Assembly: GCA_015183035.1 (NCBI GenBank)
Contig: JACZZP010000006.1
Location: forward strand, 1,302,001-1,366,000
Reading direction: 5' to 3'
DNA: 64,000 nucleotides
DNA from: Meloidogyne chitwoodi
Lineage: Eukaryota > Nematoda > Chromadorea > Rhabditida > Meloidogynidae
In this document: positions 37,801-50,957 of the stretch, in pieces
Layout: each line of letters opens with the position of its first letter
How positions within the stretch are numbered: position 1 is the stretch's first letter
The notes under the pieces: model-generated
Told to the model about the DNA's origin: nothing
The model's input: the letters and a program-made list of their open reading frames with translations, nothing else
The model's database searches: none
Made by a program: the position numbers and the translations under genes

Positions 37801-40036
37801 ATTTTTGGAGTCTGCCCTTCAAATATCTCAATAAAATTCCCAAGCTTTTCTACTTGAATTATTTTTTCTTTTGAAAAATTATTTAAAAAACGTTTAAATT
37901 TCCTGCTGCGCTGTTGATTCATGAAAATATAAAAATTAAAAAAAGGGATTATTTAATTTAATTTTAATTAATATTTATTTATATTTAAGTAATTTTTTAT
38001 TACAAATTATATTTTTTATAATTTTTAATAATATAAAAATATTCTTTTTTTTTATTTTTTAATCTCCTTTAATATTTTTTATTTTCCTCTTAAAAATTCT
38101 TGATCTCTTTAAAGGGATAATATTAAATAAATTCAAGTGTTTTTTATTTTATTTTTCTCTCATATTAAGAAAATCCTTTATAACACTTTTAATAATAATT
38201 ATATAATCCATCAAAAGTGTTGGCCATCAACGAGTAAAGGCGGTCATTTCAAAAAAATGTTTTGAACGTTATTTTCGAACATAATAAAAGAAAATAAAAA
38301 TTACTTTAAATACGCTTGAATTAACATTGAAACATAAAATAGAAATAAAAAAAGATATATTGGGGGGAATGAATGTGTGAAAGGCACAAATCAACGAGGA
38401 AATTTGTCTTTTTTAACCCTTCTTTTTTCCTTTGGGGAATCAATCGGGCGCGAATAATAATGGCCGAATTGAGAAAAAAAGATGAAAAAGTACGACAACT
38501 ATTATCAAGTTTTAAATATAAAAAAGACAAAAAGTAAAAAAACCGTCTATTGTCGGTATAGGGTCATTTAAAAGGAAAGGTAACAATTTGAGCGTGAAAA
38601 TTATGGGGATGCGCAAAACTAAGTTAAAGGCTAAATTATATTTATTTTTTAAATCATTTATATATTTCCCCATTTAAAACAAAACTTTTTTTATTTATAA
38701 TTTTACTAAAATTTATATCAATTAACTACCTAAATTGTTATAATATTTAAATTTGTTTCTTTCTTTTAAAAATTTAACAGTTAAGATCTGAGTTAAGTTT
38801 TTTTATAATCAAAATTAATTCTTATAAATTATTTGACTGATTTAAATTTATTAATTATAATTAAATAATTATATATTTAATTAAATTAAGAAATTAAAAA
38901 TAAACAATTATTTTATTTAATAATTAATTTTTTTAATTATTTTATAAATATTTATTTATTTCTACTCATTTTTCTCTCATTTAACCACAAAACCACAAGA
39001 TTTATGATAAAAAAAATTAGCTATAATTCAAAGGATATATTATAAATAGAAAAAGAAGGAAGATCTTACAAAGTGAACAAAAACCAAAACATAGTCCCAG
39101 TCCATCGATTTACTACAGCAAAGCATTCCCCCAGTGCCTGTCCCACTTTTTTTCCCAACGGCCTTCATTCAATGTCCTCCTCCCTTCATTCTAGTTTATG
39201 TAGTTCATCATCGAAGGGTAAAAAGGTTTGTAGGGGAGGAGGACTTTGGACGGCAAAAGAACGCTATATACTTTTGTCAGTATTTTTGTTCAGATGGACG
39301 GAAAAGGTTATTCTTGTTTTTGTTCGAATATATTAATATTATTAAATTGTTCTTACTTTGCTGTGTTTTATTTATTTATTTATTTTTTGTCCTTGTATTT
39401 ATTATTAATTAATAATAAATTGTAACTTTGGTACTTTTCTTTGATTTTTCCGATAATTAAAGTTTTATTTACTTAGTTTTTTATTTTTTAATTTATTTTT
39501 TTTTAATTTTTCCATTATTTTAAAATTTTAATTTTTCAATTTTATTCTTTATTTATTTAAATTTACATAAATATATTTATATTTAATTTCATTTTCAAAC
39601 AAAGAGTATTATATATGTTTATTTTGGTCATCAGCTGAGTCTTTCTTTTAATTTTAATACTTTCCCCCAGCTGGGGTCATTTACTTACTTCATTTTGGCA
39701 ATGAGTCTTTGGTCATTTTCTCTTTATTTTTTTTAATTCCCTTTTCGCCACCTTTTCCCATCTTTCTTTTTTAAATTTAATTTTCTAGTTTATTTAATTT
39801 AACATTTTTTAAGTATCATCATTTTATTTTTATCTTCCCCTTAAAGACCAAATTTCATATTTTTAGCTAATTTTCTAAATTATTATTTTTATATTTAATA
39901 ATTTATTTTAGATAATTGTTCTCTTTTTACTACTTTCATCAAATAATTTAATTAATATATATTTAATTAAATTACAACAAAATTTTCTTATATTAATTTA
40001 CAACAACTTTTTAATTAATTTATTTTTATTCCCTTA
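31817..40036. other. 8.2-kb gene-poor region upstream of the semaphorin
   Basis: No gene supported on either strand. Mostly A/T tracts, but with islands of mixed composition at about 35730-35820, 36360-36470, 38220-38640, 39060-39330 and 39620-39720. The 60 bases from 39181 hold 24 G/C, against under 10 in typical stretches around them. The islands have open frames on one strand or another but no recognisable protein. GTTT/AAAC microsatellites occur near 35325 and 36967-36986. Probably the long regulatory region of the semaphorin gene. Confidence 0.55.
39627..39716. promoter_or_regulatory. Cluster of CAGCTG E-boxes and GGTCAT words
   Basis: Two CAGCTG E-boxes at 39632-39637 and 39668-39673; the second sits in a perfect 12-base palindrome CCCCAGCTGGGG (39665-39676). 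GGTCAT, a nuclear-receptor-like half-site, occurs near 39627, 39675 and 39711. The cluster lies about 0.35 kb before the semaphorin start. Confidence 0.4.
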
Positions 40037-43000
40037 ATGTTACTTTGGAGGAGAACAAAAAGATTTTTTAATGAAAAAGTGCCCTTCATTGAAATATTAA
40101 TTTTATTATTAATTACTACTCCAATAAATTCAATTGAAAATTTAAACCCTAAACCAAGTCAATTTATAAATGAGGGTAAGTTATAAATAAATAATAAATA
40201 TGTGCAAATATTTACAAAATATTTAGTTTTAATAAATTTATAACATAGATTTTTATTTATTTTTTTCATTTATTCATAAATGTCCTTCCTAAACTTTTTT
40301 ACCTTTAAATATACAACACTTGAATATTTCTTTCACAAAATAATTTTGAAAATATATAAATTGTTGCTAGTTTTTAAAAAAAAAGATTTTTTCATTCAAT
40401 TTTTATAAATAAAATTATTTTGATGACCGTCACTTAAAATAAATAAATTCACGGACAAATTATTTTTACATTTTTTATTGTATGCGACTTGGCTATTTGA
40501 ATAGTGTCATGAAAAGACAGACAAATTGATGATTGAGTAAATGAAATTATTTCAAGAGTTATTTATTTACCTATTATTATTGTTTGTTTGTTTTTCAAAT
40601 TAACTAACAAAAGAACACTTTTTTTGAATAAAAAAAAATATTTTTAATAATTAATTATTTAAATAGTATATTTTTTTTTCTAAATTAACCTCTCATTTCT
40701 AAATATTTAAATAATTTTATATCTGATAACTTTAAAAAATAATAAATATATTTTTATTTTTTATTTATAATATGTCGTTGTTAATATTAATCTATCAAGA
40801 AATATGTTTTAGTTTTTCTTTTGATCATTTTACAACTAAAAATAATAATAAATATTTGAAAAAAACGGAGATTAATATCAGTATTTTACAAAACAAATAG
40901 TTAATAAATGTTTTTTTAATTAAAAGAAGAAAGAAATTGTTTAAAAAAATATATTTATATAATAATTTAATATTTATTATAATAAACTATTATTTTTAAA
41001 TTATTTTATTTTTAGTAGAAAGCATACCAAGATTTACAAGTCCAATAAAAACTCAAGACAGATTTATTTTACTTTATTCAAATTCAGATTATATTTTAAT
41101 TGGTGGAAGGTAATAAATAAATATATTTTTTAATTTTAAAGATAATATTTATAATTATAATAGAGATGTTTTATATAATCTTTCAACAACTAAATTAAAT
41201 TCAAAATTGGTGAGTCTTTAAATTTTATTAAAAAATGATTAAAAAATTTTAAAGTCAATTCAATGGAAAGCACCTGGTCAAACTATAGAAGAATGTTTAA
41301 TGAAAGGAAAATCTGAAGTTAATTTATATAAATTATTTATTTAATTTAATTTATAGTCTGAATGTCATAATTTTATTCGAGTAACTGCTAATCTTCAAAA
41401 TGGACGTGTTCTCCTTTGTGGAACATATGCATTTTCTCCACAATGTCGAGAATATGAATTTATTTCATCTGAGGACAGATTTGCTGAACGAGGACAATTT
41501 AATGGACAAGTAATATTTTTATATTTATTTATTTTATTAATTAAATTTAGGCAATTTCTCCTTATGATCCTCTTCAAAATTCAACATTTATTTATTTACC
41601 TGAACGTAATGATATTTTTGTTGGGGCAATTTCTGATTTTAGTGCCACTGATCCATTAATTTATAGACGTAGACTTTCAGGTGGAGATAGTTTACGTACA
41701 CAAAAGGATGACAGAGTTATTGATGGTAAATAAATAAATAATAAATTATTTTTTTTAAATATTTGTTTTAATTTTTTAGAACCAAACTTTGTTGGATCAT
41801 TTTCTTTTGGTGATTATGTTTATTTTTGGTATAGAGAAAAAGCTTCAGATGCATTAGATAATAATAGAGAAACACAAATTTATTCTAGAGTTGGAAGAGT
41901 CTGTGCTAATGATCATGGTGGTCCATCTCCAGCACAAGATAGATGGTCAAGCTTTTTAAAATTACGTTTAAATTGTTCTATTCCTGGTGATGGAGGAGTT
42001 TCTCCATTTTATTTTAATGAAATACGTAAGTACAATAAAATTTAAATAAAAAATTATTTTTCTTTTTCCATTTTAGAGTCAATTTCTGAACCAATTCCTT
42101 ATGGGGGAAATTCTGGGGATGCTTTAATTTATGCAATTTTTCAAACAAGTAGATCATTGCCAATGTCTGCAGTTTGTGCTTTTCGAATGAGTCAAATTGA
42201 TTCTGTTTTTGATCATGGAAGATTTAAAGTTTATCTTTTTGTTTAAATTTTAATAATTTTATTAAAGACTCAACGATCACCTACTTCTTTATGGACACCT
42301 TCACAAAAATTTTATTCAAATCCTTCCGAACGACCAGGGCAATGTGGTGGTTCTGATGCATCTAATAGACTTACAGACATAGCCCCAATTATTAAAAATC
42401 CTTTAATGTATGAAACAGTTTCAACAATTGGAAATATTCCATTACTTGTTGAAGGTCAAAATTAAATTTTATTTATTATTTTTTAAAAAATAATTTTTTT
42501 ATTATTTTTAGGTCCAAATCGTGCTGATTTAATAACAATTGCTGTTATAGCAGATGTACTTTCTATTCGACGCCAGAAGCATAATATAATATTTGTTGGT
42601 AGAACAGATGGAACTATTTTAAAAGTAAGAATATTATTATTATTTTTTTAATTAAATTATTTTTAGCTTGTTGATTTATCTCAAAATGGCACAGCTTTTC
42701 TTATTGAAACAATTAAAGTTTTTTCTTTATTTAATCCAATTATTGGTATTCGTTTATTACCTGCTATTGGCAAAAATATTCCTTCTTTAATTGTTGCTTC
42801 ACTTTATCAAGTTGCTAATATTCCTTTACAACATTGTTCTTTAGCACTAAATTGTGGACGTTGTGTTGCTTTAAGAGATCCAGTTAAAAATTTTTTTAAA
42901 TAAAATTTTGTAAAAAGTTAAATAATTTATATTTATTTATTTTATTTTTAGCATTGTTCATGGGACATTGAATTACGTCGTTGTGTAAATAAAAAGTCTG

Positions 43001-43890
43001 ATTTTATAAAATTAATTTTTAAATATAAATTAATATTTTTAGTGATTGGAATAGTGGTTCTTATGTCCAAAATGTCCTTTTGGGTGTTTCAGAACAATGC
43101 CCAGGTTTTACAAGTATTTTGGGAACAGCTGAGAATGGAGCTACTTATGTAATTGATGAAGATATTCATGGTGATGGAGGACAACAAAATTTATTTTCTT
43201 CAAATAATAGAATTAATAACCCTCTATCAGATGATTCCGAGGCTGCACAGATGGCAGAAACAACACAACGAGAAATAAATTTAACAGGGTTATATTCTAC
43301 TGGAAGTCTTTCTGTTCTTGTATTACTTGTTTTGGTTGCTACACTTTTTGGTTTTATTGTAAGTAATTAAAATAAAATAATAATTAATTAATTAATTATT
43401 TTATTATTTATATAGATTGGTTGGCGTATTGCTAAATGGCGAACATTGAGTGAATTTACTCGTAATAATGTAACATCATCTGGTGCAAGTACTTCCTCTA
43501 ATAGTTCTGATTATGCAGATGGAATATCAGGTCCAGATGGGAGTGCAAGAGCTAGACTTGCTAGACAAGACTCAACTGAACAAAAAATGATGATGTTAGC
43601 CAACAATAATGTTTATTCTGTAAGTTTTTTTGTTTGAAAACAATTAAAATATAATTTAAAAATTAAAGGTTGGTCCTCGTAGTTGTGTTTGTAATGGAGG
43701 TGATACAGTTAGTTTAGTAATGAGTCAAAGAGGAGGTATTCATCATTTAGTTCCTCTTACTTCAATATCAACAGGAGCATCTAGAGCTAATTCTGGTTTT
43801 GCAACTCCAAGGCATGATGCTAGATGTCAAACAGCTAATTTAGGTGCTACACTTCCAAGAGATTATAAAATTAAAAAAGTTTATTTATAA
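40037..43890 (+). CDS. Transmembrane semaphorin (class 1 / SMP-1-like)
   Basis: Axon and epidermal guidance ligand for plexin. ATG at 40037-40039; exon 1 encodes a basic start plus signal segment ([19 protein letters not shown]) and is followed by an intron of about 0.8 kb. The Sema domain follows: [130 protein letters not shown]. The PSI module follows with [15 protein letters not shown] (canonical CxxCxxxRDPYCxWD). There is no immunoglobulin domain. A single membrane helix [20 protein letters not shown] leads to a cytosolic tail of about 150 residues rich in Ser and Arg, ending KIKKVYL, a possible PDZ-type C-terminus. Stop TAA 43888-43890. About thirteen exons. C. elegans smp-1 and smp-2 are the transmembrane class; which one this matches is not determined. 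Confidence 0.92.
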
Positions 43891-45427
43891 CAAAATTTAA
43901 ATAATTAACTTTACTTAGATTCTTTTATTTTTAATTATTATATAGCTATAATTATTGGAGACAGTTATAATTTAGTAATTTATACCCAGAAAAATTGACA
44001 CAAAACTTTTTTTTTTAAAAATTAAAATATTGTTGAAAATTTATTTTTGTTTTCTTAATTAACATAAAATTTACATAAATTTTTTAAAATTTGGTAAAAT
44101 TCATGTGAATTTTTTTATAAAAATTATTTTCTTAATTTGACAATAATTTTTAATAAAAATGCAAATTTTAAATAATTTTTAATATTTTTGTGTCAATTCA
44201 ATAATTATTTTTATATTAAATCCGGTGATTAATTTTTTTAATTAATGAAGAATATTTATAATTTAAATTATAATTTAATTCAACCAATCCTTTTATTTAA
44301 TTTAAAATTTAATTAGGATTGTTTACCATGTTTTTTATTGATCTAATATAAAATATAAAAATTAAGAAAATTTTAATTCACTAACTTTTTGATTGTGGTA
44401 AACATCCAACATTTTATTTTTAAATAATTTAATATTTAAATACCCTATCCCTTCCCAGAATTAAAAAATTGATCTCTTTCTATCAATTTTTAAATATTTA
44501 AATATATTTACATTTTATATCATTTTGATAATCATTTAAAAATTTAAAGAATTTGATTTTTATATTATTTTTTAAATGATTGTCTTTCTATTTATTTAAT
44601 TATTAAATAATTATCAAAATAATATTAATTATTTTTTTGAAAAGATAAGAAATTTTCACTTTAAAAATTAATTATAAATTAATAAACCTCATTTGTCTTT
44701 TAACGTACAATTTTTTTGTATTTTTTATAATATTTTTTTATTCTGTTCATTTTCTTACCTAAGATTTTGTGCATTTTCTAAAATTTATTTTTCATTTTTT
44801 TTAAATAAAATATTTATATGAAGAATTTAAAATATAGGTATTATCTTTACCCAAATAAAATTTAAAAAAATTATATTTAATACAAAATTAGAAAAAAATT
44901 TATTTAAAAATGAGAATCATTTTTATATAATAAATAATTTCTCACTTTACATAAAGCTTTAAATAAATAAAAACAATTTTTTAACAATTTAATGTAAACA
45001 AATAAAAATAATAAACTTATAAAATAAAAATAAATTAAATTATTTTCTTCCTCTTTTTTATTTCAAAAGTTTATTTTAAAATTAATTAAAAATTTTTAAT
45101 TAAATTAATGTAATATTAAAATTAGGTATATTAAAAAAAATTTAGAATAATATTTTTAAAAATATAAACAAAATAAAAATTTTTATTTGGATATTTTTTT
45201 AATAAAATTTTCGTTATTTTCGCTAAAAGATGTTTAAATGAAAAAAAAAATTGTTGAACAAATGATAATCGAAATAAATAATTTTTATTTTCCAAAAAAA
45301 TAAAAATTAAAAAGAAAGATTTTTTTTAATAATTTTAATTAAATAAATCATTATTTTATTACTAAAAAAATAATATTTTTTATTAAAAAACAACAGATTT
45401 ATTTTTTAAATTATTTAGTAATTTAAA
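43891..45427. other. Intergenic, no gene seen
   Basis: 1.5 kb A/T-rich spacer between two plus-strand genes. Slightly mixed composition at 44220-44460; otherwise simple A/T tracts. No exon or RNA gene seen. Confidence 0.6.
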
Positions 45428-47596
45428 ATGTATTCAAAACAACAATTAAATAATAATAAAAATAAAATATATAATATTAATGAAAGGCCTGAATTTGTAC
45501 CTAAAATAATCAATATTGCGCAACCAATAAATAAACAAAAAGAGGCTGGTTATTATTTAAAAAAGAAGATTAATACATACTTTTAACTACTTATAAATTA
45601 TTAATTTACTAATTCATAAATTTTAATAAATATAATTAAAATTATAATTTTTTAAGTTTTTAAAAAATTTTTTTTTTAATTTTTTTAGAATATTCATTAT
45701 CGTTGGTTTCTCCATAAAATAACTTGGATATGTACACTTGGAGGTCTTTTATTTGGTTATGATACAGGAGTAATTAATGGAGCTTTACCTTATATGAGAA
45801 ATGATTTAAAACTTAGTGATGTAAATTTAAAAATATTAAAATTAATTATTTAAATAAAAAAGATAACAATTGGTATTGTAACAAGTTCATTACTAATTGG
45901 TGCTACTTTTGGATCTTTTATTGGTGGATATTTGGCAGATTGGATTGGAAGAAGAAAAACTTTAATTATTTTAAGTGTAATAAATAAAATAATATTTAAA
46001 TAAATTAATTAAATATTTTATTAGATTTTTTTTATTTTTGGTACAATTGGTTGTTCATTATCTAATCTTAATGTTTGTATTTTTATTATTTATTATAATT
46101 AAATAATATTTTTAATTAGTTTCTTATTTTATTTCGATTTATTCTTGGTTTAGCTGTTGGAGGTGCATCAACTACTGTTCCAGTTATTTAATTTTTAAAA
46201 ATAAATAAATATTTTTAGGTATTTCTTTCAGAATTATCGCCAGCTAAATTAAGAGGTCAATTTGTTACAAGAAATGAGTTTAGTCAAAATTTTATTATTT
46301 TTTAATAATATTTTATAGATTAATGATTGTTAGTGGTCAATTAATTGCTTATATTTGTAATGCAATATTTGGCAATATTTGGGGACATCGGTTATATATT
46401 TTTTTTTAAAATAATTAAATAATTTAGATCAGATATTTGGCGATGGATGTTAGCTTTGGCAGTAATTCCTGCTATTTGTTTATTAATTGGAATTTTTGTA
46501 GCAGATATTCCAGAAAGTCCACGCTGGTTATGTTATAAAGGAAGGAATGAACTAGCAATTGTAGTAATGCGAAAAATTAGAAAAAATGAACAAGATGTTT
46601 TTAATGAAATTGAAGAAGTTAGTCAGACAATGAAAGAAGAAAATAATAATTCTTTTTAGTAAATAAATAAATTAAATTATTTATTTATTTAAAAATATAA
46701 AGTGAATGTCTTTCTGAACGTTGGATTCGTCATTGTTTATTTATTGGTATTGGTGTTGCTATGTGTAATCAATTAGCTGGTGTAAATTCTATAATGTATT
46801 TTGGGACTGATATTTTAACTCGGAGTGGATTAAGTTTTATTTTTATAAAAAATAAATAATAATAATTTTTATTTAGACAATAATGCAGCATTAACTGCTA
46901 ATATTGCAAATGGAGTTGGGATTTTTTAAATTATTTTATATTAAATAATAAATTAGAGTCAATTATCAAATATAGTTAATTAATTTATTTATTTTTAAGG
47001 TAATTTCATTATTAGCTACTTGCCTAGGAATTTGGCTTGTTGGTAAAATTGGTCGTCGTCCAATGCTTTTAAGTGGACAATTTGGAACAATTATTATGCA
47101 TTTATTTATTGGAACAACTGCTTTATTTTTTAAAGAAGGAACAATTCGGTAATATTTATTTTTAAAATATTTAAAATAAATAAATAAATTAGTGGTTATA
47201 TTGTTTTATTATTAACTGTTACATTTCTTCTTTTTCAACAAGGAGGTATTTCTCCAGTTACTTGGTTAGTACAATCAGAAATATTTCCTCTTAAAATACG
47301 TGGTTTAGCAATGGGATTAACTACTTCTGTTCTTTGGCTTGTTTGTTATTAATAAAATAATATTTTTAATTTATTTAAAGATTAATTGTTTAATTTCTTT
47401 TTCATTTCCTGTTCTTGTTGGAATTATTAATATTTGGGGAACTTTTTATTTATTTTCTATTATTGGAATTTCTGCTTCTATTTTTGTATGGTTTTTTATG
47501 CCTGAAACTAAATCAAAATCACTTGAAGAATTAGAAAGGCAATTTCGTGAAGAAAATTTAAAAGAATTGAAAAGTCCGGCAAAAAATAATTTTTGA
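45428..47596 (+). CDS. MFS sugar/inositol porter of bacterial type
   Basis: Twelve-helix proton-linked sugar or myo-inositol transporter. ATG at 45428 opens an Asn/Lys-rich N-terminus; the junction to exon 2 ([20 protein letters not shown]) is not resolved in phase. The porter motifs follow: [165 protein letters not shown] and the final [14 protein letters not shown]. The words [27 protein letters not shown] and NAIxGNxWGH match bacterial IolT-type porters more closely than animal GLUT or HMIT proteins, judged by eye. About ten exons with 40-60 base introns show it is resident in the nematode. Convergent with the SLC17-like gene, 303 bases apart. Confidence 0.87.
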
Positions 47597-47899
47597 AAAT
47601 ATTTTTGTAGCAATTAATATATTTAATATAATATAAATTTAAAATATTTTTAAATAATTTATTTATTGAGTCAAATAATTAAAACAAAAATTATAATAAA
47701 TAAATACATATATTTTTTAAATTTTTTTAAAGTTGTCAAAAAAATTGAGAAAAGAAGAAGAAAAATAAAAGATTCAAAAAAAAAGTAAATGATAGACATA
47801 AATTGTATAAATATATTAGTAAATATTGTAAATTTAAAATTTTCGTTCGAATAATATTGAAAGAAGGAACAAATAATTACAATTTTTAAAATAATTATT
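47597..47899. other. Convergent 3' spacer
   Basis: 303 bases between the stops of two convergent genes; A/T-rich, room only for the two 3' UTRs. Confidence 0.6.
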
Positions 47900-50401
47900 T
47901 TAATGAATTTGTAAATCCAATCCCATTTTTTTGCCTTCTTCAGCACAAATTGTAGTTCCATGTACTGTTGTTGTACTTAATGAAGATTTGGCACTTTGAA
48001 GTTCTATTTTAGTCCATTCTCTAGGTTCAACTTCAATAACATAATTAAAATAGGTTGTACCAATAAAAATACAAGCAGTCACAAAAATGAAAACATCTGC
48101 CCACTAAAAATAAATTATTAAAATTTTTGGGAAAAAATTGAGAAAATTAAGTAATAATATTTAAATAATATTTTTTGATTTTTTGTATAAATTTTAAATA
48201 TTTTATTTAAAACAAAATATTAAAAAAAAAGTTTAAGTACCTCCTCAACTGCATTTGTTGGGGTTAAAAAATTAACAATCATTGGAAGAATTCTAAAAAT
48301 ATTAAATTTTATAAAGATTAATTATTAGAAAATTAAAAAAAAACTTACAGCATAATAGCACTAAGTTGGAAAGTCATCCAAGAAAAAATAACATGAGAAA
48401 AATGACTTGACAACTAAAAAATTAATTAATTTATTAAATTTAAATAAATTATTATAATAAACAAAATTAAAAGAAAGAATTATATATAATAATTTACTTA
48501 AACAAAACATAAGAGAATAAATAAAATATTATTGAAATTAATTAAATAAATATTCTTTACCAATTGTGTTCCCTTAATTAAACCAACAGTATTAAAACCA
48601 CTAAAAACAGTTGCAGCAGTAAAAATACATTGAATTAAGGTTATATTAACAATACCAAATTTAGGAAATAAAGCCATTGCCAAAAAACATGCCCCCATTA
48701 AATACTTTAAAAGTAATTTTTTATTAAATAAATTTAATTTTTATTTTTACCTGTGAAATACTTGCAAAAAAGATAACTTTAAACTTTTCTGAAATAGAAG
48801 TTAAACGATCACTTATTTGTGCAGCACAGTTTTTGCCAATAGCTGATAATACAAAAGGTAAAGCAGCAGCTATACCAGTTTTGGAAACTTCCATACCTAA
48901 TGCCTAAAATAAAATATTTATTTTTTAAATATATGGTAAATAATATTACCTTATTTAAATAAATTGGTCCATATTGCCAAAATACTTGAAATGCTATACT
49001 ACTTGTAGCACCACATAAATAAACTCCCCAAAATACTTGATCTTTAAGGATAGCAATATATGGAATTTCTTGTTTTGGTTGTAAATTTCCATTTCTTTTT
49101 TTGCGTCCATCATCAATATCAGTTGGTTTTCCTTTTTCTATAATTGAAAGTTCCCGAGAATTAAGAAATCTTTTTTTTTAAATTAAATAAAAATTAAACA
49201 AAAAACATTTTTTTAAAATACTTATGCTGTCTAGGAGAATCTCTATAAACCCAATAAAAAATAGTAAAAAGAATTAATGAAATTGTTCCTAATAAATAAT
49301 AAACTGCTGGCCATCCAAACATCTCTGAAGAACAGAATTCTGCAGATAAAGGCATTGCAATTATTGGACCAAATTGAAAACTACTAGTCAAAACAGCTAG
49401 AAAAATTCCAGAATTAGATAAAGGAGACCATGATGAACTAATTGATCCTAAATATTATTATTTTAAAATAAGCAAGAGCATATTATGTAATAAAAGAGGA
49501 AATAATAAAAACAAAAACTTACCAGTAGCTACCCAAACGGCTGCCATTCCAAAGCCTTGAAAAACACGCAGAATCATAAGTATTGGAAATCCTCCCAAAT
49601 AAATACCTGGTGCAATTAAAAGTGTTGAAAATGAGCTGATTAATCCATAAACAATCATCAATTTTCTAAAAAGTAAAAAAAAAAAATATTTAAAAAATTT
49701 TTTACCGTAAACCAAAATTAATATAAATCTTTGTAATTGGAATAGTTCCAATAAATTGTCCTATAGCTATAGCTGAGAAAAGCCAACTTTGTTCATTTGA
49801 TGTAAACAAAGGTTCAAGCATTTCTTCTTTGTCATCTTTTTCGTTTTCTGATGAATTTTGAGAAAACTGAAAAAAAAAATAAATTAATTAATTATATCTA
49901 TTAAGGAATATTTTAAAATATAATTTAATTAAAAAAAAGAAATATTAAAGGGAAATCTAAAAATTATTTTAGTTGGTATTTTTCTTTTATCTCCTCTCAT
50001 TTAAAAATAAGTTATACCGATAATTCTTCATCACTTATTAGAATAGATTGTTGTTCTTTATTCATACAAATAACTGTAAAATTAAGTGCTAAAGGACTAG
50101 CAATTAACATTGATAAACAGAATAAAGATATTGCCAAAATAATAAATCTAATAGGAATTAATTCACATATTTTTAAATGTTGCTGCTCTTTTTTTCCAGA
50201 ATTTTGTATTGTTTGTTGTTGTTGTTTATTAACAATATCAACAATACAATTATTTGAAGGAAATGAATAATGTTCATTTTTATAAGGTAAAGGAGATGAT
50301 GGCAGTGATACTGAAGAAAGTACTATATTATTTTTAGTAAATTCATTTTTGTTGTTTTTTTCTTCTATTGTTGATGAAGAATGAGAGCTATGAATTGACA
50401 T
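47900..50401 (-). CDS. SLC17-like MFS transporter, tandem copy 1
   Basis: Anion-transporter-like MFS protein, twelve helices. ATG at 50399-50401. A polar, Ser/Asn/Gln-rich cytosolic N-terminus (MSIHSSHSSSTIEEK) of about 75 residues precedes helix 1 (FIILAISLFCLSMLIASPLA, then LNFTVICM). Further: EQSWLFSAIAIGQFIGTIPI, KLMIVYGLISSFSTLLIAPG, MILRVFQGFGMAAVWVATG, SSWSPLSNSGIFLAVLTSSF, FGPIIAMPLSAEFCSS, FWQYGPIYLNKALGMEVSKT, AALPFVLSAIGKNCAAQISD and FSGFNTVGLIKGTQL. The tail contains EVEPREWTK and ends MGLDLQIH. The VSxSWxPxxxSGxF and GxNxxG patterns fit SLC17. It shares layout and intron positions by eye with the gene at 50958-53575, and less closely with that at 19678-22372. Substrate unknown. 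Confidence 0.87.
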
Positions 50402-50957
50402 TTCTTCTTTTAATTTTTAAAAATATATTTTATTTTAATATTTGTTGTATCTAAAATAATATTTAGTAAAAGAAAATAATTAATTAAATATTTAAAAATT
50501 AAATTGATAAAATAAATCATATTTTTAAATTAATAATAAAATTATTTAAAATATTCTAAATTATTATTAAAAAATTAAATTAAAAAACAATTCTTATAAT
50601 AAAGCTTAGAGTCAAAAAATGACAGAAAAATAGAAGTAATTAAATATATTTAGTTATTAAAAATGCTTTGGTTAAATTATTATTTAAATATATTTATTTA
50701 ATTTAGTAAAAAATAAATAAATATATCTATCAAATAAATTTTTAGATGATAAAATTTTGTAATTTTAAATTTAAACAAAGCATTAAAAATAATTAAAATA
50801 ATGTCAGAATTAAATAGGAAATTATTTAAAATGTGTAAAAAATTGGTAAGTCTAATTATATAAATAAATATAAATTAGAAAGAGAAATAATAAATATTTA
50901 GATTTAATTATTTAAATTAAAAAAATGTTTATAAAGAGATAAAAATAAAAAGTTTTT
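50402..50957. other. Spacer between tandem transporters
   Basis: 556 bases of A/T-rich DNA between two same-strand paralogues; must contain the 3' end of copy 2 and the promoter of copy 1. No motif shared with the upstream flank of copy 2 was noticed. Confidence 0.55.

Noticed and set aside
39073..39412. Overlapping Ser- and Phe-rich open frames upstream of the semaphorin
   Set aside because: Two overlapping frames with no recognisable protein and no clear splice partners; more likely regulatory or untranslated DNA.
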